Origin: an uncultured Acidobacteriota bacterium
Lineage (GTDB): Bacteria > Acidobacteriota > Blastocatellia > Pyrinomonadales > Pyrinomonadaceae
Direction: 5' to 3'
DNA length: 8,508 nt
Assembly: GCA_946480545.1 (NCBI GenBank)
Contig: CAMLKY010000057.1
Location: 1 to 8,508, forward strand
Shown here: piece by piece, positions 1 through 5,153 of the stretch
How positions within the stretch are numbered: the stretch's first letter is position 1
How the letters are laid out: each line of letters begins with the position of its first letter
The notes under the pieces: generated by a model
What the model was told of the DNA's origin: nothing
Databases searched by the model: none
Seen by the model: the letters and a program-made list of their open reading frames with translations, nothing else
Program-made: the position numbers and the translations under genes

Positions 1-114
1 ACTCGGCAGAGCGTTGCGGATCTGCCAGATGCCGAAGCAAGCGATGGCCAACGCAAGAAAGGTCGTCAGCCAATCGAAATCTCTAAGATCGCGTTTTTCG
101 ATTATCGCTACCAT
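1..114 (-). CDS. rodA: RodA, peptidoglycan glycosyltransferase (N-terminal 38 codons only)
   Basis: RodA is the SEDS-family polymerase that makes glycan strands from lipid II for side-wall growth, working in the inner membrane as a pair with PBP2. Only the start is visible: ATG at 112-114, a short charged cytoplasmic segment (MVAIIEKRDLRDFDW) and the first transmembrane helix (LTTFLALAIACFGIW, about residues 16-30), then the window ends. A DWxxx motif just before the first helix is typical of RodA. The start lies 6 bp after the mrdA stop, so translational coupling is likely; I see no convincing Shine-Dalgarno sequence. The identification rests on this N-terminus plus the fifth place in an mreBCD-mrdA order. 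The missing part would be roughly 330 residues in a normal family member. Confidence 0.85.
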   Translation of the reverse strand, partial: MVAIIEKRDLRDFDWLTTFLALAIACFGIWQIRNALPS

Positions 115-120
115 TGATCG

Positions 121-2061
121 TTAGTCGACTGCCTGCGCACCACCGGTCCGGGGAGTTCCCTGCGCCGTAGTGTTCGCTGCAGGGCTTTCAGGTGCCGCTC
201 TCAAAATTCCCTTCGAAGCCATATAGGCCTCATACACTCCCTTTGCCGCCGGTGCAGCATGACTGCCACCGAATCCGACGTTCTCGACAAGAGCAATGAC
301 CGCGATCTCGGGCTTGAACGCGGGAGCGAAGCTGACGAACCACGCGTGGTCCTTGTTCGCACCGACGTCCTTGCCAAGCTCGGCGACCTGAGCGGTCCCG
401 GTCTTGCCGGCGATCTCGAACTCCGGGATCCTAACGCCGGCGCCGGTGCCGCCGCCGTTGACCACGGCCCACATTCCCTTCACGACGAGATCTTCCTGTT
501 CAGGCGTCATTTCAATGATCTTCGGATCGGGATGCTGGAAACCGAAACCCTCACGCGGCGGGATGTAAGCCGGATCGGTTTCTTCACCGACGGCGCCGAT
601 AGGACGAAACTCCTTAAGAAAGTGCGGCGTATACATGCGGCCCTTTACGCCGATGCTTGCGACCGCGCGAAGCATGGAGATGGGTGTTACGACCACGGTG
701 TCCTGACCGATCGATGCGTAGACCGTTCGGATATCGCTCCAGCGCCCCTCTCGCTTCTCGACTATCGGCTTCCAGCTCTTCGGCGTCTGACTAACCTTTT
801 CGTTCGGGAGATCGACTCCTGTCCGCTTGTCGTAGTCGAAGGTCTCGATCATGTCGATCAAACCCTCGATCTTCATCTTCAGCGCCAAGCGGTAGTAGTA
901 GCCATCGCACGAGTGCGTGATAGCGTACGACAAAGGCGGTGACCCGTGGCTGCCCATGCAACGCGTGAATTTGGATCCGATCTGGATACCGCCGCCGCAT
1001 GCCATGTTTGAATTCTTGACCGTGATGACACCCTGCTGGAGTGCGCCAACTGATTCGGGGATCTTCCATGTCGATCCCGGAGGATAGCGGCCCTGGATCG
1101 CACGGTTGTAGAGCGGACGTTTCTCATCCTGCCAGTAAGCGGCGATCTGCTTCCGGCCTTCCGGCGTCTTGCTGCCCTGCACGAACACGTTCGGGTCAAA
1201 CGACGGAAGAGATGCCATAGCCAGGATCTCGCCGTTGTTCGGATCCATCGCGATGATCGTCCCGCGCTTCGTGGCTGACTCTGCAAGCTTCTGTTCGGCC
1301 GCGAGCTGGATGTCGAGATCGATGGTCGAAACCATGTCCTGTCCCGCCTGGGGCGGCACCACCTCGATCTCGCTTTGAACCCGACCGCGGCTGTCTACTA
1401 TGACCTTGCGGTAGCCGGGCTTTCCACGGAGGAATTCATCGTAGTACTGCTCGAGTCCGCCCTTGCCGATGATATCGCCAGCCTTTAGTCCCTTGTCCTT
1501 GTACTCGTCGCTTTCGAGCTGCTTCGGGCTGATCTCGCCGACATAACCGAGGATGTGCGCGAGCTGGGTCCCATGCGGATAAAACCTCTGCGGCTGAAGC
1601 TCGATACGCAGCTCCGGAAACTCGAGGTTGTGCGATTCGACCCAGGTGATGTCCTGCATCGTCGCATTTTCTTTCAGGACCATCGTCTCGAACTCGTTCT
1701 GCTTCTTGATCAGGTTGAGCCGCTCGACGACAAAGCTTGTCTCGAGGTTGAGCCCTGCGGCGTATTCCTCGACGCGGGACGTGACATCGATCTTCTTGAT
1801 CGGCTCGTTCGAGAGCACGACGTTGTAGGTCGGCCTGGAATCGACGAGCACCTTTCCGTTGCGATCAAAGATGACGCCGCGCGGCGCAGGAATGGGGATG
1901 TGGCGGATCCGCTGATTCTCGGCGCGCTCACTGTAGTACTCGCCTCGCACGACCTGCAGGTAATAAAGCCGCACTCCGAGTATTGCCAGCAAAACAAATG
2001 CGACGATCTGGATCGCACCGATCCGTAAGGTCAGGTTCTGTGAGTGCTCGTTGAGTTTCAT
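121..2061 (-). CDS. mrdA: Penicillin-binding protein 2 (MrdA), elongation-specific transpeptidase
   Basis: Class B PBP of 646 residues, normal for the family. It cross-links the glycan made by RodA in lateral-wall synthesis. Visible features are a short cytoplasmic tail and one membrane anchor (about residues 14-37), and a PBP dimerisation/pedestal domain with the APRGxIxDRNG motif at 59-69. The transpeptidase domain has the SxxK motif STWK at 330-333 (S330 the acyl-enzyme serine), SCD at 384-386 in the SxN position (Asp is common in PBP2), and KTGT at 553-556. C355, C368, H372 and C385 flank the active site and look like a structural zinc site. Residues from about 622 form a low-complexity Ala/Pro/Thr tail. 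The start is ATG; an AAGG at 2071-2074 overlaps the mreD stop and could serve as ribosome-binding site. The gene sits 11 bp after mreD and 6 bp before rodA. Confidence 0.95.
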   Translation of the reverse strand: MKLNEHSQNLTLRIGAIQIVAFVLLAILGVRLYYLQVVRGEYYSERAENQRIRHIPIPAPRGVIFDRNGKVLVDSRPTYNVVLSNEPIKKIDVTSRVEEYAAGLNLETSFVVERLNLIKKQNEFETMVLKENATMQDITWVESHNLEFPELRIELQPQRFYPHGTQLAHILGYVGEISPKQLESDEYKDKGLKAGDIIGKGGLEQYYDEFLRGKPGYRKVIVDSRGRVQSEIEVVPPQAGQDMVSTIDLDIQLAAEQKLAESATKRGTIIAMDPNNGEILAMASLPSFDPNVFVQGSKTPEGRKQIAAYWQDEKRPLYNRAIQGRYPPGSTWKIPESVGALQQGVITVKNSNMACGGGIQIGSKFTRCMGSHGSPPLSYAITHSCDGYYYRLALKMKIEGLIDMIETFDYDKRTGVDLPNEKVSQTPKSWKPIVEKREGRWSDIRTVYASIGQDTVVVTPISMLRAVASIGVKGRMYTPHFLKEFRPIGAVGEETDPAYIPPREGFGFQHPDPKIIEMTPEQEDLVVKGMWAVVNGGGTGAGVRIPEFEIAGKTGTAQVAELGKDVGANKDHAWFVSFAPAFKPEIAVIALVENVGFGGSHAAPAAKGVYEAYMASKGILRAAPESPAANTTAQGTPRTGGAQAVD

Positions 2062-2072
2062 AAGATCAGGCC

Positions 2073-2618
2073 TTACTTACTAAGCCTGATGGGATTTCGT
2101 CGACGCGTCTGCCGTCGTGTCGGAAACATTTCACGACGTCTCGGGCGAACGCGCTCAGTCAACAAAAAGTCGAGGATAAGATACGTGATCGTCCCCGCGA
2201 TGGTTGTTCCGATGAGCGTGTACGACATCACGACCACCGGGTCGCCATTCGGCGCCTGTCCGAGTAATCGATGCATCCCGTAATACGCCAGATCGTCCAA
2301 CAAACATGCTCCCGCTATGACGGGTATCCTGAGGAGAAGGTTGTCCAGGTAGACTCGGCGGGCAAGCTCGGAAACCAGGTATGCTATCAATGTTTTAGAG
2401 AATCCATTCGCTCCGAGAAGACCGCCGCTGAGAGCGTCGACCGCGATACCGGCGATGGTACCGAAGAAGATGGCCTTCATCGAGTTTCGCTGGAGCGCCG
2501 CATAGACGACGATGATCAGCGGAAAATCTATATACGCGAAAGGCTCCGCGACATTCCGCAACGTCCACTGCAGCAGCACAGCGACAATCAATGCGATCGT
2601 GATCTTGACGTTTTCCAT
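2073..2618 (-). CDS. mreD: Rod shape-determining protein MreD
   Basis: Polytopic inner-membrane protein of 181 residues that works with MreC in the rod complex, linking cytoplasmic MreB to wall synthesis. The sequence is mostly hydrophobic, with about five or six predicted membrane segments (near residues 4-20, 32-45, 49-70, 76-87, 98-112 and 130-155), and ends in a very basic tail (RVRPRRREMFPTRRQTRRR and onward), expected to be cytoplasmic. The motif GxxxGxxxDALSGGLLGxNGF at about 53-73 matches the usual MreD core. MreD diverges quickly between phyla, so the name depends partly on its place between mreC and mrdA. It begins 6 bp after the mreC stop and ends 11 bp before mrdA. Confidence 0.9.
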   Translation of the reverse strand: MENVKITIALIVAVLLQWTLRNVAEPFAYIDFPLIIVVYAALQRNSMKAIFFGTIAGIAVDALSGGLLGANGFSKTLIAYLVSELARRVYLDNLLLRIPVIAGACLLDDLAYYGMHRLLGQAPNGDPVVVMSYTLIGTTIAGTITYLILDFLLTERVRPRRREMFPTRRQTRRRNPIRLSK

Positions 2619-2624
2619 CTGCTG

Positions 2625-3524
2625 CTACTTCTTAGTGTCCTTCGTCGCGTTCGGAAGCTTCTGTTCGAAATCAGACTTAGCCGGCGGCTCATATAGGAGC
2701 ACGCCGACTTCCTTTGCGGTATCAATTCCCGCCGACGGCCGGATCAGTATCTTATGCGGAGTGGTCGCCGACCCGCTTTCGACGGAAACGATCTCACCTA
2801 TCTCGAGACCCGCCGGATATATGCCGTCCTGCCCGGTCGTATAAACGATCTGGCCAGGCTGGACATCGGCGGTCCCGGAAACGTACTTCATCTCAACGAG
2901 ATCGCCCTTGCTGGTTCCCGCGACAACGCCCAGAACATTCGACGATCCAATCTCACCCACCACGCCGCCGACACCCGATTTGTCTCTTGTGATCAGATCG
3001 AACTGGGCGGTGAGCGGTCCGACCGCCGTGATGCGTCCGATCAGACCACCATTGGTCACCACCGGCATGTTGAGTTTCACACCGTCGAGACTGCCGCGAT
3101 TGATGATCGAGGAATCGAACCAGACACTCGGGTCACGACCGATGATCCGCGCTGTCAGGACCTTGTACTTGCTCGTCTCTTTTAAGTTGAGCAGGGCACG
3201 CAGCCGATCGTTCTCGGCGGTGAGCTCTTCCTTGCCCTGCGTCTCGAGCTCGAGTTCCTGTACCCGCTGTTTGAGCAGGTCGTTCTCACTCTGCGCTGAG
3301 CGAAGATTCGAGATCGAGCTGAAGTAGTTGGATATTCCCGATGAAATGCTTGTGACCGGCGATTGGACGAAATCCGCGACCGCCTGCGACCAGACGCGAA
3401 TGATGCGCTGCCCCGACGTGATCTCGCGGGCGTCGAACGCCATCAACATGAAGTTACCCAAAAGCAGGACTATCACCAGCCAAGGTGTCATCCGCCATAC
3501 TTCCTGTTGACTACGCTCAACCAT
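2625..3524 (-). CDS. mreC: Rod shape-determining protein MreC
   Basis: Bitopic periplasmic scaffold of 299 residues that activates PBP2/RodA and bridges to MreD and MreB. It has a short cytoplasmic N-terminus, one transmembrane helix (about residues 14-30, TPWLVIVLLLGNFMLMAF), and a periplasmic coiled coil (about 72-117, rich in heptad Leu with Glu/Lys/Gln). The two-lobed beta domain runs about 118-280, with the conserved family stretch VVTNGGLIGRI (155-165) and YPAGLEIGEI (236-245). A Lys-rich, probably flexible tail follows. ATG at 3522-3524 was chosen as the longest sensible start; M12 would cut into the tail just before the helix. No clear ribosome-binding site is seen, and a long hairpin ends 6 nt before the start codon, so initiation may depend on RNA structure or coupling from mreB. 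Confidence 0.94.
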   Translation of the reverse strand: MVERSQQEVWRMTPWLVIVLLLGNFMLMAFDAREITSGQRIIRVWSQAVADFVQSPVTSISSGISNYFSSISNLRSAQSENDLLKQRVQELELETQGKEELTAENDRLRALLNLKETSKYKVLTARIIGRDPSVWFDSSIINRGSLDGVKLNMPVVTNGGLIGRITAVGPLTAQFDLITRDKSGVGGVVGEIGSSNVLGVVAGTSKGDLVEMKYVSGTADVQPGQIVYTTGQDGIYPAGLEIGEIVSVESGSATTPHKILIRPSAGIDTAKEVGVLLYEPPAKSDFEQKLPNATKDTKK

Positions 3525-3529
3525 CTCTA

Positions 3530-3604
3530 TTAGTGGTGAACGGTGAACGGTGAACGGTGAATGATAGCTTTATTTATCACTCACCATTCACCATTCACCA
3601 CTAA
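3530..3604 (-). repeat. Inverted repeat of tandem 7-nt units filling the mreB-mreC spacer
   Basis: On the plus strand, four tandem GGTGAA(C/T) units occupy 3535-3562, and three tandem (A)(T/C)TCACC units occupy 3579-3599 in opposite sense. The outer 24 positions (3530-3553 against 3581-3604) pair at 22, with mismatches only at 3541/3593 and 3548/3586. In RNA read from the minus strand, the direction of the mre operon, both mismatches become G-U wobbles, so the whole 24-bp stem can form; in plus-strand RNA they would be A-C clashes. A 5-bp inner stem (3562-3566 with 3575-3579) can cap it. The structure starts 2 nt after the mreB stop codon and ends 6 nt before the mreC start. It has no U-tract, so it is not a standard terminator. 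A role in 3'-end protection or in lowering mreC expression relative to mreB is inference. Confidence 0.9.
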
Positions 3605-3606
3605 CT

Positions 3607-4653
3607 TTAATTTCCTGTCATCAATGAATTGTCCCACTTGACGCGCTTCAGGAGTTCGATGTCGGACAACATCTTGCCGGTGCCCAAAACGACTGAGGAG
3701 AGCGGATCGTCGGCGATCACGACGGGCAGGCCCGTTTCGATCATCAGACGTTTATCCAGGTTCTTGAGCAGTGCTCCGCCGCCCGTCAGGACGATGCCTC
3801 GCTCGACGATATCGGCGGAAAGCTCGGGGGGTGTGCGTTCGAGAGCAACGCGCACGGCGTTGATAATTGTCGAGACCGCATCCGAAAGCGCTTCGCGGAC
3901 CTCTTCGTCCGTCATTGTGATCGTCTTCGGGATGCCTTCGATGAGGTTTCGGCCCCGGACGTCCATCGAGAGCGGCTCTTCGAGCGGGAACGCACTTCCA
4001 AGCGCGATCTTGATCGCCTCGGCGGTACGCTCGCCGATCAGCAGATTGTATTTGCGTTTGATGTACTGCGTGATGGCCTCGTCCATCTCGTTGCCGGCGA
4101 CGCGGACCGCACGAGAGTAGACGATACCGGAGAGCGAGATGACCGCAATATCCGTCGTGCCGCCGCCGATGTCGACGACCATGTTGCCATGGGGTTCGGT
4201 GATCGGCAGACCGGCTCCGATCGCTGCGGCCATCGCTTCTTCAACGAGATAAACCTCGGATGCCTTCGCCCGGTAGGCGGAATCTTCAACGGCGCGGCGT
4301 TCGACCTGGGTTATCTCCGACGGGATACCGATCACGACTCGGGGACGCACCCAGGATTTGCCGTTGTGAGCCTTTCGAATGAAGTGCTGCAGCATCTTCT
4401 CGGTCACTTCGAAGTTCGCGATCACGCCGTCCTTCATGGGACGAATGGCAACGATGTTGCCCGGCGTGCGTCCAAGCATCTCTTTCGCATCGCGGCCTAC
4501 TGCTTCGACCTGATTGGTGACCTTATTGATCGCAACGATAGAGGGTTCGGACACGACGATGCCGCGTCCCTTTGCGTATACGAGAGTATTCGCTGTTCCG
4601 AGATCGATTGCGAGGTCGCTCGAAAATAAACTAAACAGAGATTTTAACGCCAT
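3607..4653 (-). CDS. mreB: Actin-like rod shape-determining protein MreB
   Basis: Bacterial actin of 348 residues, the usual length. It polymerises on the inner face of the membrane and steers the MreCD-RodA-PBP2 machinery. Visible features are an N-terminal amphipathic stretch ([10 protein letters not shown], likely membrane-binding), phosphate-1 loop [10 protein letters not shown] (17-26), [13 protein letters not shown] (109-121), the [14 protein letters not shown] segment (137-150) carrying the catalytic glutamate region, phosphate-2 loop DIGGGTTD (161-168), and adenosine motif [11 protein letters not shown] (286-296). All key ATPase motifs look intact. It is the first gene of the operon. 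The ATG at 4651-4653 gives the canonical N-terminus; no clear Shine-Dalgarno sequence is visible upstream. The stop is followed at once by the heptad hairpin that separates it from mreC. Confidence 0.97.
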   Translation of the reverse strand: MALKSLFSLFSSDLAIDLGTANTLVYAKGRGIVVSEPSIVAINKVTNQVEAVGRDAKEMLGRTPGNIVAIRPMKDGVIANFEVTEKMLQHFIRKAHNGKSWVRPRVVIGIPSEITQVERRAVEDSAYRAKASEVYLVEEAMAAAIGAGLPITEPHGNMVVDIGGGTTDIAVISLSGIVYSRAVRVAGNEMDEAITQYIKRKYNLLIGERTAEAIKIALGSAFPLEEPLSMDVRGRNLIEGIPKTITMTDEEVREALSDAVSTIINAVRVALERTPPELSADIVERGIVLTGGGALLKNLDKRLMIETGLPVVIADDPLSSVVLGTGKMLSDIELLKRVKWDNSLMTGN

Positions 4654-4862
4654 TTTTGGTTGTAGATCTGAACTTGCAGGCTCAGTCGATTGCTAGATTG
4701 CCTGGAGGAGTTTCGCCGCCTTGAATCTCATTCAGGTATGGATTGTTAGGAAGTGACCTTGACCCCAAACGCCTAGTGAACAAGCATACACTCTTTTATT
4801 CGCATTTTTCTACTGTAAACACGGGATTATGGGTAATTTTTTTCACAGGTGGAAAAATATCG
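4654..4862. other. Noncoding mreB upstream region
   Basis: This 209-bp stretch between mreB and the heptad array has no credible gene. It is more AT-rich towards the array (4795-4860) and contains the candidate promoter. I looked for a riboswitch-like or strong hairpin element in the implied leader and saw none I could defend. Reading frames crossing it stay open only because they run into the heptad array. Confidence 0.6.
4826..4855 (-). promoter_or_regulatory. Candidate sigma70-type promoter for the mre operon
   Basis: On the minus strand, TTTCCA (4850-4855, 4/6 to TTGACA) is 18 nt from CATAAT (4826-4831, 5/6 to TATAAT). It lies upstream of mreB and would start transcription near 4819, giving a leader of about 165 nt. 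It sits directly against the edge of the heptad array. This is consensus matching by eye only; a second weaker TTTACA at 4814-4819 lacks a well-spaced -10. Confidence 0.3.
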
Positions 4863-4990
4863 AGTCCCAAGTCCCAGAAGTCCCAAGTCCCAAGTCCCAA
4901 GTCCCAAGTCCCAAGTCCCAAGTCCCAAGACCAAAGACCCAAGACCAAAGACCAAAGACCAAAGACCAAAGACCAAAGACCAAAGACCAA
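4863..4990. repeat. Heptanucleotide tandem array, AGTCCCA x9 then AGACC(A/C)A x9
   Basis: This is a perfect or near-perfect 7-nt tandem array of 18 units. AGTCCCA occurs at 4863-4876 (two units), then after a 2-nt insertion (GA at 4877-4878) seven more times at 4879-4927. From 4928 to 4990 there are nine units of AGACCAA, except the second (4935-4941), which reads AGACCCA, an intermediate between the two unit types. The low divergence points to recent slippage expansion. Because 7 is not a multiple of 3, each strand repeats every 21 nt (7 codons) without stop codons in any frame, which creates false reading frames. Heptameric short tandem repeats are known as dispersed noncoding elements in some bacteria, such as the STRR class in cyanobacteria; membership in any such class is inference. 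Confidence 0.95.
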
Positions 4991-5006
4991 AGACTCCTGC
5001 GACGTC

Positions 5007-5110
5007 TGGGACTTGACCTGGGACTTTGGGACTTGGAACTTGGGACTTCGGCTTCGGGCTTGGGAAAGTCCAAAGTCCCAACGTCGACGTAGCGACGTTG
5101 GGACTTTGGG
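5007..5110. repeat. Scattered inverse copies of the heptad (TGGGACT) facing the array
   Basis: TGGGACT, the reverse complement of the first array unit, appears exactly at 5007-5013, 5019-5025, 5027-5033, 5041-5047 and 5099-5105, with a one-base variant TGGAACT at 5034-5040. One direct-sense copy, AGTCCCA, lies at 5074-5080. Spacing is irregular, so this half looks older or more decayed than the array at 4863-4990. Together the two halves form a large inverted repeat whose loop is the nine AGACC(A/C)A units. Confidence 0.85.
5070..5109. repeat. Perfect 17-bp hairpin downstream of the secreted-protein gene
   Basis: Positions 5070-5086 are exactly complementary to 5093-5109, leaving a 6-nt loop (5087-5092). 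Each arm contains one heptad copy (AGTCCCA at 5074-5080, TGGGACT at 5099-5105) extended by ACGTCG/CGACGT. It lies 22 bp past the stop of the 700-residue gene in that gene's direction. It could end or protect that transcript, but no T-run follows on either strand, so I do not call an intrinsic terminator. Confidence 0.85.
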
Positions 5111-5121
5111 GTTGGGACGTA

Positions 5122-5153
5122 GAACTTCGAGTTACGGCAGCGACTCGAAGTTC
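5122..5153 (-). repeat. 11-bp hairpin spanning the stop codon of the secreted-protein gene
   Basis: GAACTTCGAGT (5122-5132) is the exact reverse complement of 5143-5153, with a 10-nt loop at 5133-5142. The upstream arm encodes part of the final Asn-Phe-Glu-Ser residues, and the TAA (5132-5134) falls at the loop and stem boundary. It may contribute to termination or mRNA stability together with the 17-bp hairpin at 5070-5109; no T-run is present. Confidence 0.7.

Noticed and set aside
259..942. 227-residue open frame on the plus strand
   Set aside because: It is antisense to mrdA across the transpeptidase domain; the Arg/Asp-rich composition is what antisense frames of GC-rich genes give. The other antisense frames over mreB and mreC were dropped for the same reason.
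4846..4856. DnaA-box-like TTTTCCACC on the minus strand upstream of mreB
   Set aside because: Only a single copy with two differences from the TTATCCACA consensus, no cluster and no dnaA or dnaN nearby; better explained by chance.
4863..4990. CRISPR-like or phase-variation coding repeat
   Set aside because: Units are 7 nt and contiguous with no spacers, and the array is not inside a credible gene, so neither interpretation fits.
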